A stretch of 64,000 nucleotides of DNA from Fodinibacter sp963747405 (GTDB lineage Bacteria; Actinomycetota; Actinomycetes; Actinomycetales; Dermatophilaceae). The notes beneath the pieces were generated by a model. The model did no database searches, had not been told where the DNA came from, and saw nothing but the letters and a program-made list of their open reading frames with translations. The number at the start of each line of letters is the position of its first letter. The first letter of the stretch is position 1. Location: the NCBI GenBank assembly GCA_963747405.1, contig CAVVFG010000018.1, positions 174,698-238,697 of the forward strand, given 5' to 3'. The position numbers and the translations under genes are program-made. Of this stretch, positions 45,887 through 53,942 are shown in pieces.

Positions 45887-47074
45887 TCAGGCCAGGGCCT
45901 GCGCGAGCAGCACGCCCATGGCCCGCACCCCTGCGACCAGGCGCTCGTCCGGCACCCCGGAGAAGCTCATCCGGGCGTGGTTGGCCTCGGGGCGGTCGGC
46001 GAAGAACGGTGTGCCCGGCACGACGATGACCCCGGCGCGCGGGATCAGCACGTCGCGCTGGAAGGCCGCGACATCCAGCCCCGGCGGGAACGTCACCCAG
46101 GTGAACAGGCCACCGTGGGCGTGCGTCCAGGTGGTGCCGGGCGGGAAGTGCTCCTCGAGGGTGGCGAGCATCAGGTCACGCTGGTGCCGGTAGGTCGGCA
46201 ACATGCCGGCGATGTGCGCCTCGATGTCGAACCGGCCCAGGTACGCGGCGGCCGCGCGCATGTTGAGCGTGCCGTTCTGGGTGTCGGCCGCCAGCTTGAG
46301 CAGGGCGAGCTTCTCGCGCACCTCGGGCGCCGCCAGGGCCCAGCCGAGCCGGAGCCCCGGGGCCAGGATCTTCGAGAAGCTGCCCAGGTGTACCACGCGC
46401 CCGCTGGTGTCGAGGCTCGCGATCGTCGGCAGCCGCTCGCCCTCGTAGCGCAGCTCGCGGTAGGGGGTGTCCTCTAGCACGACCACGTCGAACTCCTGCG
46501 CCAGCTCGACCAGCCGACGGCGCCGGGCCAGGCTCATCGTGCGACCGGTGGGGTTCTGGTGGTCGGGAACGGTGTAGACCAGCTTGACCCGATCGGTGGT
46601 GCGCAGCACCTGCTCGAGGGCGTCGGTGTCCATCCCCTCCTCGTCCATCGGCACCGAGCGGTAGTCGGGCTCGCAGGGGTTGAACGCGATCAGCGCGCCG
46701 AGGAAGGTTGGCCGCTCGGTGACGATGACGTCACCGCGGTCGACGAAGAGCTTGGCCGTGAGGTCCAGGCCCTGCTGCCCGCCCTGGGTGATCAGCACGT
46801 CGTCGGCGGTGCACGGCATCCCGTCGGCGCTCAGCCGGGCGGCGACCAGGGCGCGGAGCTCGGGCAGCCCCTCGGATGCCGTGTACTGCAGCGCCGACGC
46901 GTTGTCGGCCCGGAGCAGCTCGTCGTAGATCGCGTGCAGCTCGTGCATCGGGAACAGCGTGGGGTCGGGGTAGCCGCCGGCGAACGACGTGATCCGCGGG
47001 TCGCCCGCCAGGGCGAGGAACTCGCGGATGGCCGACGGCTGCACGCGCTCGGCGCGGCGGGCGAACCCGGTCAT
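45887..47074 (-). CDS. PLP-dependent aminotransferase, MocR/2-aminoadipate type
   Basis: A 395-residue fold-type I class I/II aminotransferase. Visible motifs are ITSFAGGYPDPTLFP at the N-terminus, ITQGGQQGLDL, TVPDHQNPTGRTMS, LEDTPYRELRYEG, and GSFSKILAPGLRLGW, which holds the PLP-binding Lys. The N-terminal AGGYPDP segment is characteristic of 2-aminoadipate (LysN) and aromatic aminotransferases of this group. Substrate is undetermined. The RraA-like gene lies 45 bases upstream of its start, so the two probably share a transcript. Confidence 0.9.
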   Translation of the reverse strand: MTGFARRAERVQPSAIREFLALAGDPRITSFAGGYPDPTLFPMHELHAIYDELLRADNASALQYTASEGLPELRALVAARLSADGMPCTADDVLITQGGQQGLDLTAKLFVDRGDVIVTERPTFLGALIAFNPCEPDYRSVPMDEEGMDTDALEQVLRTTDRVKLVYTVPDHQNPTGRTMSLARRRRLVELAQEFDVVVLEDTPYRELRYEGERLPTIASLDTSGRVVHLGSFSKILAPGLRLGWALAAPEVREKLALLKLAADTQNGTLNMRAAAAYLGRFDIEAHIAGMLPTYRHQRDLMLATLEEHFPPGTTWTHAHGGLFTWVTFPPGLDVAAFQRDVLIPRAGVIVVPGTPFFADRPEANHARMSFSGVPDERLVAGVRAMGVLLAQALA

Positions 47075-47119
47075 GTCGTCGTCTCCTCGGCTCGTCGGCT
47101 CGTCGGGCCAGGCGCCGCG

Positions 47120-47773
47120 TCAGCCGAACGCCAGCCCGCCGGGGCGCCCGTCGTGCAGCGCCGCGAGGTGCTCGTCGTAGTTCATGACGTCGAAGAGCGA
47201 CGCCCCGTCGAGCATCCGCGCCTGGAGTCCCTTCTCGCGGGCCTCGATCACCTCGGCGCCGTCGACGGCTGCAGCGAGCTCGTCCGCCGTGCCGACGACC
47301 AGGCCGTCGTCGTCGCCGACGAGCAGCTCGCCCGGGTCGACCCGCACGCCGTCGAGGAGGAGGCGGACGCCCGTCTCGGGGATCGCCGTCGCGGCGTACG
47401 CGTTGGGCGCGACACCGGTCGACCACACGGGCAGGTCCAGCCGGGCCAAGGTGGCGGTGTCGCGCGACCGGCCGAGGATGACGAGGGCGGCCAGACCGCG
47501 CCGCTGGGCCTCGGTGCCGAACAGCTCGCCCGCGACGGCCCGGTCGTCGCCGCCCGCGTCGACGACCAGCACGTCGCCGGGCCCGCACACGCGCAGGGCG
47601 GCGAGCACCGACATCAGGTCGCGGTTCGCCCGGGCAGTGACCACGCGACCGACGGCGTGGCGGCCGGCCCCGACCGGCCGCAGGCGTAGTGGCAGGACGC
47701 GCAGCGCGGGCGAGGCGTCGACCAGGCTCGTCGTCGAGAGGTGGGCCAGCCGGTCGAGCAGGAGCTGCGTCAT
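47120..47773 (-). CDS. RraA-like/aldolase-like protein
   Basis: A 217-residue member of the RraA/HMG-aldolase superfamily. VVTARANRDLMSVLAAL, GDVLVVDAGGDDRAVAGELFGTEAQRRGLAALVILGRSRD (core VLVVDAGGDDRAVAGELFG), DPGELLVGDDDGLVV and the Asp/Arg pairs fit 4-hydroxy-4-methyl-2-oxoglutarate aldolase or RNase E inhibitor homologues. In this family most members are class II aldolases or oxaloacetate decarboxylases of unknown substrate. It immediately precedes the aminotransferase on the same strand. Confidence 0.8.
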   Translation of the reverse strand: MTQLLLDRLAHLSTTSLVDASPALRVLPLRLRPVGAGRHAVGRVVTARANRDLMSVLAALRVCGPGDVLVVDAGGDDRAVAGELFGTEAQRRGLAALVILGRSRDTATLARLDLPVWSTGVAPNAYAATAIPETGVRLLLDGVRVDPGELLVGDDDGLVVGTADELAAAVDGAEVIEAREKGLQARMLDGASLFDVMNYDEHLAALHDGRPGGLAFG

Positions 47774-47806
47774 GGACGAATCCTCACACCTCCACCCACC
47801 CCGGGT

Positions 47807-47890
47807 CTCCCCGACTTCGTAGGTGAGACGCCGCGCGACACACCGCCGGAGCGGCGGTTCGCGCGGCTGTTCGCAGGGAAGGTCGGGGAG
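47807..47890. repeat. Palindromic dispersed repeat, copy A
   Basis: CTCCCCGAC (47807-47815) is the reverse complement of GTCGGGGAG (47882-47890). It shares the 20-base word TCGCAGGGAAGGTCGGGGAG (47871-47890) with copy B at 48333-48352. It lies between the RraA-like gene and DUF3039. Confidence 0.75.
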
Positions 47891-47940
47891 CTCGGGGCCG
47901 GTGAGCACGGATGCCGGTCCCGACCGGCCCGCTGCGGCGG

Positions 47941-48243
47941 CTACTCGCCGCCGTCCTGGGGGGCCCGCAGGCCGTCGTAGATCTCCTTGCACGTGGGGCA
48001 GACCGGGAACTTGTCGGGGTCGCGCCCGGGCACCCAGACCTTGCCGCACAGGGCGGTCACCGGCTCGCCGGACAGGGCGCTCTCGAGGATCTTCTCCTTG
48101 CGCACGTAGTGCGCGAACCGCTCGTGGTCGCCCGGCTCGGCCACCTCCGGCACGGTCTCGGTGCGCTCGAGCACCGCCGTCTGGGTCTGCGGCTGGCGCT
48201 GGGGGGCGTTCGGGTCGTCCAGCGGCGGCATCGTCTCGCTCAT
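47941..48243 (-). CDS. DUF3039 protein
   Basis: A 100-residue actinobacterial protein. The C-terminal half LESALSGEPVTALCGKVWVPGRDPDKFPVCPTCKEIYD is the DUF3039 core: Cys-Gly-Lys-x-Trp followed by CPTC, so four Cys/His ligands could hold a zinc ribbon. N-terminus is Pro/Gln-rich. Function unknown. The ATG is six bases from a leaderless TAGACT. It is flanked by the two copies of the palindromic repeat. Confidence 0.85.
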   Translation of the reverse strand: MSETMPPLDDPNAPQRQPQTQTAVLERTETVPEVAEPGDHERFAHYVRKEKILESALSGEPVTALCGKVWVPGRDPDKFPVCPTCKEIYDGLRAPQDGGE

Positions 48244-48249
48244 CCCCCG

Positions 48250-48255
48250 AGTCTA
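48250..48255 (-). promoter_or_regulatory. Leaderless -10 (TAGACT)
   Basis: TAGACT lies six bases upstream of the DUF3039 ATG at 48243. Confidence 0.6.
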
Positions 48256-48275
48256 GGCCGCGACCGCACCTCGCC

Positions 48276-48352
48276 ACCTTCCCTGCCTGCGGCCGCCCGC
48301 GGGCGCCACCACTCGGCGTGTCGGGCGGCCGCTCGCAGGGAAGGTCGGGGAG
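48276..48352. repeat. Palindromic dispersed repeat, copy B
   Basis: ACCTTCCCTGC-CTG-CGGCCGCCCG (48276-48299) pairs with CGGGCGGCCG-CTC-GCAGGGAAGGT (48322-48345) around a 22-base loop, a 21-base-pair stem with one internal loop. Its right edge shares 20 bases with copy A. It could also terminate the YqgE transcript. Confidence 0.8.
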
Positions 48353-48359
48353 GACGCAG

Positions 48360-48920
48360 TCAGTTGAGCGAGGGGTCGCTGGGGAACCACGCGACCCAGC
48401 GCAGCGGCTCGGGCTGGCGGTGCAGCACCCGGCGCCACAGCTCGTCGGGCTCACCGGTGAACACGTCCCCGTTCTCGCTGGGCACGACGAACCACGACCC
48501 CGTCGTGATCTCCCCCTCGAGCTGGCCCGGCGACCAGCCGGCGTACCCGGCGAAGATGCGCAGCCCCGCGACCTCGGGCACCACCAGCGTGGGCGGGGTG
48601 TCGAGGTCGACCAGCGCCACCGCCCCGAACAGCCGGCGCACCCCGGTCGGCTCGGGAGAGTCACCGGGCACGGCCACCAGGCCCAGCGCCGAGTCGAGCT
48701 GCACCGGCCCGCCCTGGAAGACCTTGGCGGGCCGGGTCGCGTGCTCCTCCCAGCCGGGTAGCACCGCGTCGACGTCGGCGTCGATGGGCCGGTTGAGCAC
48801 CAACCCCTGGGCGCCGTCGTCGTCGTGGTGCAGCACCAGCACCACACTGCGCCGGAAGACGCCCTCCTCGATCAGCGGGGTCGCCACGAGGAGCTGCCCG
48901 GTCGTGTGGGTCTGGCTCAC
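48360..48920 (-). CDS. YqgE/UPF0301 family protein
   Basis: A 186-residue member of the UPF0301 family. GQLLVATPLIEEGVFRRSVVLVLHHDDDGAQGLVLNRP is the family signature at the N-terminus and IFAGYAGWSPGQLEGEI lies in the middle. No biochemical function is established; homologues are widely conserved. The GTG start overlaps the stop of the DEAD-box gene (GTGA), coupling the two. Confidence 0.9.
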   Translation of the reverse strand: MSQTHTTGQLLVATPLIEEGVFRRSVVLVLHHDDDGAQGLVLNRPIDADVDAVLPGWEEHATRPAKVFQGGPVQLDSALGLVAVPGDSPEPTGVRRLFGAVALVDLDTPPTLVVPEVAGLRIFAGYAGWSPGQLEGEITTGSWFVVPSENGDVFTGEPDELWRRVLHRQPEPLRWVAWFPSDPSLN

Positions 48921-51400
48921 CCGTCCATTCTGCCCCGGCTGCCGCCGGGTCGGCCCGACCCCTGACGGGGGCGTCCACCACCGAACGAGCCGTGGCCGCG
49001 GCTCGCGGGCCGCCCGCCCGGTCGCCCACCGCGACGGCCGGCGTTCCTGCCGCCCTCGAGCACCGGGCGCCACACGGCGTCCGGCACCGCTACGCCACTG
49101 GGCGTGCGGCCCCCGAGGGCCTGGATCACCGAGTCCCCGGGCGTGACCTTGGCGGTCAGCGCCTCGGCGCCGGCCCCCTCGACGATGCGGGTGACCATCC
49201 TGCGCTGGTGCGGCAGGGCGATCATCACGACTGCACCCTCCTCGCCGGCACGCGCGGTGCGACCCGCGCGGTGGAGGTAGTCCTTGTGGTCGGTCGGCGG
49301 GTCGACCTGCACGACCATGCCCACGTCGTCGACGTGGATGCCGCGCGCGGCCACGTCGGTCGCCACCAGCACGTTCATCGAGCCGTCGCGGAAGGCGCCC
49401 AGCACCCGGTTGCGCACGGCCTGGGACAGGCCGCCGTGCAGGGATGCCGCGAACACGCCACGCTCGCGCAGCTCACCGGCGATGCGGTCGGAGCCGAGCT
49501 GGGTGCGGGCGAACACGATCACCCGGCCGCCGCGGCCGGCGAGCTCGGCGGTGAGTGCCTTCTTGTCCTGCGGGTCGATGAGCAGCACGTGGTGGCTCAT
49601 CGTCGTCACCGAGGCCTGGGCCTCGTCGGTGGAGTGGGTGACCGGGTCGACGAGATACCGGTCGACCAGGGTGTCGATGCCCTTGTCGAGCGTGGCCGAG
49701 AAGAGCAGCCGCTGGCCGCCCGCGGGGATCTCGTCGAGGATCGCGGTGACCTCGGGGAGGAAGCCCATGTCGGCCATGTGGTCGGCCTCGTCGAGTACGG
49801 CGATCTGCACGCCGCCGAGCTCGACCGCGCCGCGGTCCATGAGGTCGGCGAGCCGGCCGGGGGTGGCGACGAGGATGTCGATGCCCTTGTTGAGCGCCCT
49901 GATCTGCGGCTCGTACGACAGGCCGCCGGCGACCAGCTTGTGGCGCAGGCCGGTGACGTGCACGAACGGCTCGAGCGCGTCGCTCACCTGCATGGCGAGC
50001 TCGCGGGTCGGCACCAGGATCAGCGAGCGCGGGCGCCGGCTCTGCGGGCGGGTGCCGTCGGCGAGCCTGGTGATCATCGCCAGGCCGAAGGCCAGCGTCT
50101 TGCCGGAGCCGGTGCGGCCACGGCCGAGCACGTCGCGCCCGGCGAGGGCGTCGGGGATGGTCGCCGCCTGGATCGGGAACGGCTCGGTGATGCCGTCCCG
50201 GGCCAGCCGCTCGACGAGGCGCTCGGGTACGCCGAGGGCGGCGAAGCCGTTGTCCTCGGTCACCTCCTTGGCCTCGCCCTTGTGCGAGGAGTAGTGCGTC
50301 CAGGTGTCTGCCTCGGCGCGCTGCGCCTCGGCCTCCTCGAAGCTCAGGGGGCGGTCGGCGTCGGCCGGGTGGCCACCGCGGTAGCCGCCACGGTCGTCGT
50401 TGCGACCCTGGTAGCCGGCGCTGGTGCCACGGTCGTTGCGACCCTGGTAGCCGGCGCTGGTGCCACGGTCGTTGCGACCCTGGTAGCCGCCGCTGGTGCC
50501 ACGGTCGTTGCGACCCTGGTAGCCGCCGCTGGTGCCACGGTCGTTGCGACCCTGGTAGCCGCCGCTGGTGCCACGGTCGTTGCGACCCTGGTACCCGGCC
50601 GACGAGCGGTCGTCACGCTTCTGGCCCTGGTAGCCGCCACCGGTTCCCCGGTCGTTGCGGCCCTGGTAGCCGCCGCCGGCTCCACGGTCGTTACGACCCT
50701 GGTACCCAGCCGACGAGCGGTCATCGCGCTTGGAGCCCTGGTAGCCGGCGCTGGTGCCACGATCACTCTGGCCCTGGTAGCCACCCGACGAGCGGTCATC
50801 GCGCTTGGAGCCCTGGTACCCCCCGGATGACCGGTCGTCGCGTGCGGATGCCTGGTAGCCGCCGCGGTCGCTGGTCGGGTCGGCACGCCGGCCCTCGTGG
50901 CGGTCGCGGCGGGCGGGGTCGGCGACCCTCGGGGCGCGGTCGCGCACCGGGCGCTCACCGCGCTCGAGACGGGGTCGCTCGTCATGGGGACGGTGCACGT
51001 GTCGCTCCTCGCGCGAGTCCGAGACCCAGCGCTTCGGTCGGTCGTTCCGGTCGTTCCGGTTCGAGGTGAAACTGCGGTCCGAGCGGTCGCCCGGATACCT
51101 CGAACCGCGAGAGTCCTCGCGGTTGGAGGTGATGTTGCTGCCCGATCCGGTCCCGGAATACCTCGAACCGCGGGTGTCGCTGCTGCGGCGCGGGTCCTCA
51201 CGGTCCCAGCGCGGGGAGCGCTCGGCGCGCGGTCGCTTGGTGTGGCCCTCGCCCGAGTCGGGCCGGGCCGAGCGCTTCGGGGCGCTCTTCGGGCCGTCGG
51301 GCTGGCCCCGGTGGTGGGCCTTCTTGGGGGCCTTGCGGGCCTCGTTCTTCTGGGCAGCGGTCCAGCGGGCCTTCTTCGGCCCGGATGCCTTCTTGGGCAT
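48917..51400 (-). CDS. DEAD-box RNA helicase with a repeat-rich N-terminal tail
   Basis: A 827-residue helicase. The ATPase core (about residues 400-750) has GRTGSGKT, PTRELA, DEAD within VLDEADHMADMGF, SAT, and HRAGRTARAG. The C-terminus is Arg/Gly-rich (RRGGRPGGRPASRG). The N-terminal 350 residues are basic then dominated by repeats of GYQG with DRGTS or RDDRSS spacers, a low-complexity disordered region likely to bind RNA and drive condensation. Helicases of this kind unwind mRNA during cold growth or ribosome assembly. Start ATG at 51400 follows AGGTG; an earlier in-frame ATG exists at 51481. Confidence 0.9.
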   Translation of the reverse strand: MPKKASGPKKARWTAAQKNEARKAPKKAHHRGQPDGPKSAPKRSARPDSGEGHTKRPRAERSPRWDREDPRRSSDTRGSRYSGTGSGSNITSNREDSRGSRYPGDRSDRSFTSNRNDRNDRPKRWVSDSREERHVHRPHDERPRLERGERPVRDRAPRVADPARRDRHEGRRADPTSDRGGYQASARDDRSSGGYQGSKRDDRSSGGYQGQSDRGTSAGYQGSKRDDRSSAGYQGRNDRGAGGGYQGRNDRGTGGGYQGQKRDDRSSAGYQGRNDRGTSGGYQGRNDRGTSGGYQGRNDRGTSGGYQGRNDRGTSAGYQGRNDRGTSAGYQGRNDDRGGYRGGHPADADRPLSFEEAEAQRAEADTWTHYSSHKGEAKEVTEDNGFAALGVPERLVERLARDGITEPFPIQAATIPDALAGRDVLGRGRTGSGKTLAFGLAMITRLADGTRPQSRRPRSLILVPTRELAMQVSDALEPFVHVTGLRHKLVAGGLSYEPQIRALNKGIDILVATPGRLADLMDRGAVELGGVQIAVLDEADHMADMGFLPEVTAILDEIPAGGQRLLFSATLDKGIDTLVDRYLVDPVTHSTDEAQASVTTMSHHVLLIDPQDKKALTAELAGRGGRVIVFARTQLGSDRIAGELRERGVFAASLHGGLSQAVRNRVLGAFRDGSMNVLVATDVAARGIHVDDVGMVVQVDPPTDHKDYLHRAGRTARAGEEGAVVMIALPHQRRMVTRIVEGAGAEALTAKVTPGDSVIQALGGRTPSGVAVPDAVWRPVLEGGRNAGRRGGRPGGRPASRGHGSFGGGRPRQGSGRPGGSRGRMDG
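50366..50866 (-). repeat. 33-base coding repeat array in the DEAD-box gene
   Basis: Thirteen GYQ-containing peptide units (twelve GYQG and one GYQA) occur within about 140 residues. Many DNA units are 33 bases long and nearly identical (NDRGTSGGYQGR and NDRGTSAGYQGR), others 36-39 bases with KRDDRSS spacers. Near identity of adjacent units implies recent expansion. Confidence 0.9.
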
Positions 51401-51687
51401 GGGGGTGTTCACCTGTGTTTCGTCATCGGTTCGGACGTAAGCAGACACGTCTTCGAGCCGATGGCGAAAGCGGCGGAGCAAGACGAGCCTCGGACGTGGT
51501 GGTCGAGACGACCATGGGTCCGCGGGGCCGGTTCGACCTGGGTGTCACCGGCGCACCGGGTGGGATGGGGCGGCGTCGCACTCTGCGAATCCGGCGGACG
51601 CGGCCATGCGCCCGAGCACCTCGGTGGACCACCCAGCCTACCAGCGGCAGGGCATGCCCGAGACCATCGCTCGCGTCCACCCAGGCT
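51401..51687 (-). other. Long leader region of the DEAD-box gene
   Basis: About 290 gene-free bases separate the helicase ATG from the hairpin array. A TAGGCT -10 candidate at 51635-51640 would give a leader of roughly 230 bases, a length often found in cold-shock helicase mRNAs. No riboswitch family was recognised. Confidence 0.4.
51635..51640 (-). promoter_or_regulatory. -10 candidate of the DEAD-box gene
   Basis: TAGGCT on the minus strand matches TANNNT. No clear -35 is seen. It would place transcription start about 228 bases upstream of the ATG. Confidence 0.35.
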
Positions 51688-51970
51688 CGCCGGGCGTGCA
51701 GGAACGTGGGTGAAGATCGTCGTCCACGCGACGGGAATCACCCACGTTCGCGCTCGCAGTCGCCCGGCGTGCAGGAACGTGGGTGAAGATCGTCGTCCAC
51801 GCGACCGGAATCACCCACGTTCGCGCTCGCAATCGCCGGGCGTGCAGGAACGTGGGTGAAGATCGTCGTCCACGCGACCGGAATCACCCACGTTCGCGCT
51901 CGCAGTCGCCCGGCGTGCAGGAACGTGGGTGAAGATCGTCGTCCACGCGACCGGAATCACCCACGTTCGC
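51688..51970. repeat. Four tandem 73-base hairpin units
   Basis: The word GGAACGTGGGTGAAG begins at 51701, 51774, 51847 and 51920, a constant 73-base period with whole units almost identical. In each, GAACGTGGGTGA and TCACCCACGTTC form a perfect 12-base-pair stem around 24 bases. Alternate units differ only by CGCCGGGCG versus CGCCCGGCG. The last unit contains the stop codon of the VanZ-like gene. Not a CRISPR: there are no variable spacers. Confidence 0.92.
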
Positions 51971-52457
51971 AGGTGGAGCGCCACCAGCGGCTCAGCAGCG
52001 CGGTCCCGACCAGCACCCCGAGGGCCACGCCGGTCAGGTCGGCGACGGCATCCAACACGTCACCCGAGCGGTGCGGCAGGAGCGCCGCCTGCACCACCTC
52101 GCTGAGCACGGCCTGGGTCGCGAAGACGGCCACGACGACCCGCCGACGGAACCCGGCGACCACCGCGAGGGCGACGGGCACGAGGAACACCAGCAGGTGC
52201 ACCACCTTGTCGGCCTGCGGGAACAGCGCCGGCCCTCCGCCCTGCGGCGAGTAGAGCACCACGAGCTGCACGGCCACGGAGAGCACCAGCAGCCCGGTGA
52301 ACACCGGACGACCCCCGCGCGACGCCGGCTGGGGCGCCGCCGGCTGGGGCGCCGCCGGCTGGGGCGCCGCCGGCTGGGGCGCCGCCGACATCGCCTCGCC
52401 CGCTCGCTTCGCGGCCACTCCGTTGGCGCCCTCTCCCTCGGCGCCCGCTGGCTTCAC
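51957..52457 (-). CDS. VanZ-like membrane protein
   Basis: A 166-residue protein with four hydrophobic helices in the VanZ pattern: FTGLLVLSVAVQLVVLYSP, the KVVHLLVFLVPVALAVV segment with conserved His, a third helix and DVLDAVADLTGVALGVLVGTALL. Residues 25-45 are a PQPAA repeat. The start overlaps the malic enzyme stop as GTGA. The final four residues (CERG) and the TGA come from the 73-base repeat, so the original C-terminus has been replaced. VanZ homologues confer teicoplanin resistance in enterococci; a role here is unproven. Confidence 0.8.
   Translation of the reverse strand: MKPAGAEGEGANGVAAKRAGEAMSAAPQPAAPQPAAPQPAAPQPASRGGRPVFTGLLVLSVAVQLVVLYSPQGGGPALFPQADKVVHLLVFLVPVALAVVAGFRRRVVVAVFATQAVLSEVVQAALLPHRSGDVLDAVADLTGVALGVLVGTALLSRWWRSTCERG
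52327..52386. repeat. 15-base microsatellite in the VanZ-like gene
   Basis: GGCTGGGGCGCCGCC occurs four times in tandem and encodes the PQPAA repeats of the N-terminal tail; unit number could vary by slippage without changing frame. Confidence 0.85.
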
Positions 52458-53863
52458 GCCGGGTCGCGGGCGGCGACCGCGGCCCGCACCGCCTCGGCGA
52501 CGACGTGGCTGACGTCGGGGTGGAACACGCTGGGGATGATGTAGGTGGCGTTGCGCTCGTCATCGTGGACGACGTCAGCCAGGGCCTCGGCGGCGGCGAG
52601 CAGCACGTCGGTGCTGACGTGCGAGACACCGGAGTCGATCAACCCGCGGAAGACGCCGGGGAAGACGAGCACGTTGTTGATCTGGTTGGCGAAGTCCGAG
52701 CGGCCGGTGGCCACCACCGCGGCGTGCCGCGCCGCGATGTCCGGGTCGATCTCGGGCACCGGGTTGGCCATCGCGAACACGACGCTGCCGGGTGCCATCG
52801 ACGCCACGTCGTCCTCGGTGAGGATGTTCGGCGCCGAGACCCCGAGGAACACGTCGGCACCGCGCAGCGCCTGGGACAGCGTGCCGGTCATGCCCTCGGG
52901 GTTGGTGTGCTCGGCGATCCAGGCGTGGTTGGGGTGCTCGCCGGAGAGCACGTCGGCCCGCCCGCGGTGCACCACGCCGTCGACGTCGGCCACCACGACG
53001 TGCGACGCGCCGGCCGCGAGGAACAGCTTCAGGATGGCCGTGCCCGCCGCCCCGGCACCGCTCATCACCAGCCGCACGTCCTCGAGCCGCTTGCCCACCA
53101 CGCGCAGGGCGTTGCGCAGGGCGGCGAGCGCGACGATGGCCGTGCCGTGCTGGTCGTCGTGGAAGACCGGGATGTCGAGCTCCTCGCGCAGCCGGGCCTC
53201 GATCTCGAAGCAGCGCGGGGCGGAGATGTCCTCGAGGTTGATGCCCGCGAACACCGGCGAGATGGCCTTGACGGTGCGGATGATCTCCTCGGTGTCGGTG
53301 GTGTCGAGGCAGATCGGGAAGGCGTCGATGTCGGCGAACCGCTTGAACAGGGCGGCCTTGCCCTCCATGACCGGCAGCGCCGCCAGAGGCCCGATGTCGC
53401 CGAGGCCGAGCACCGCGGTGCCGTCGGTCACCACCGCGACGGTGTTGCGCTTGATGGTGAGCCGCCGGGCGTCGGCGGGCGTGTCGGCGATGGCCAGGCA
53501 GACCCGCGCGACCCCGGGCGTGTAGATCATCGACAGGTCGTCGCGCGTGCGGATCGGCACCTTCGACTCCACCGAGAGCTTGCCGCCGAGGTGCAGCAGG
53601 AAGGTGCGGTCGCTCACCCGGCCGATCTCGACGCCCTCGACCTCGCGCATCCGCTCGACGATGGTGTCGGCGTGCTCGGGGTCGTGGGTGAGCATGGTGA
53701 GGTCGATGCGGATCTGCGAGGCCCCGGATGCCGTGACGTCGAGGCCGGTGACCACGCCACCCGCCGCCTCGATCACCCCGGTCATCTCGCTGACGGCCGT
53801 CGCCCGGGCCGGGAGGACCAGGCGGACCGTGACGGAGTTGGCGATGGAGGGTGCGGGCGGCAT
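52454..53863 (-). CDS. NAD(P)-dependent malic enzyme with N-terminal ACT domain
   Basis: A 469-residue enzyme that decarboxylates malate to pyruvate and links the TCA cycle to gluconeogenesis. The N-terminal 85 residues form an ACT-like domain (VRLVLPARATAVSEMTGVIEAAGG). The catalytic part has SMIYTPGVARVCL, GDIGPLAALPVMEGKAALFKRF, NLEDISAPRCFEIE, FHDDQHGTAIV and the GAGAAGTAI nucleotide motif. The ACT domain suggests regulation by a small ligand. It is coupled to the VanZ-like gene. Confidence 0.95.
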   Translation of the reverse strand: MPPAPSIANSVTVRLVLPARATAVSEMTGVIEAAGGVVTGLDVTASGASQIRIDLTMLTHDPEHADTIVERMREVEGVEIGRVSDRTFLLHLGGKLSVESKVPIRTRDDLSMIYTPGVARVCLAIADTPADARRLTIKRNTVAVVTDGTAVLGLGDIGPLAALPVMEGKAALFKRFADIDAFPICLDTTDTEEIIRTVKAISPVFAGINLEDISAPRCFEIEARLREELDIPVFHDDQHGTAIVALAALRNALRVVGKRLEDVRLVMSGAGAAGTAILKLFLAAGASHVVVADVDGVVHRGRADVLSGEHPNHAWIAEHTNPEGMTGTLSQALRGADVFLGVSAPNILTEDDVASMAPGSVVFAMANPVPEIDPDIAARHAAVVATGRSDFANQINNVLVFPGVFRGLIDSGVSHVSTDVLLAAAEALADVVHDDERNATYIIPSVFHPDVSHVVAEAVRAAVAARDPA

Positions 53864-53929
53864 ACCGAGGATTCAACCGGCTACCGGCAGGTAGACCGAA
53901 ACCGCTGCCCGGTGGGACGCTGCGGCCCC

Positions 53930-53935
53930 TACAGT
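53930..53935 (+). promoter_or_regulatory. Leaderless -10 (TACAGT)
   Basis: TACAGT lies seven bases upstream of the ATG at 53943. Confidence 0.6.
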
Positions 53936-53942
53936 GACCCGC

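Noticed and set aside
50366..50866. Possible non-coding tandem repeat or CRISPR
   Set aside because: The period is a multiple of three, the repeats are in frame inside the helicase gene and encode a regular peptide.
51481..51481. Upstream ATG of the DEAD-box helicase
   Set aside because: The extra residues (MLRRFRHRLEDVSAYVRTDD) are unlike the basic tail that follows, and the ATG at 51400 has a better ribosome-binding site, though the longer form cannot be excluded.
51688..51970. Possible CRISPR array
   Set aside because: Whole 73-base units are repeated without variable spacers and no cas genes are present.
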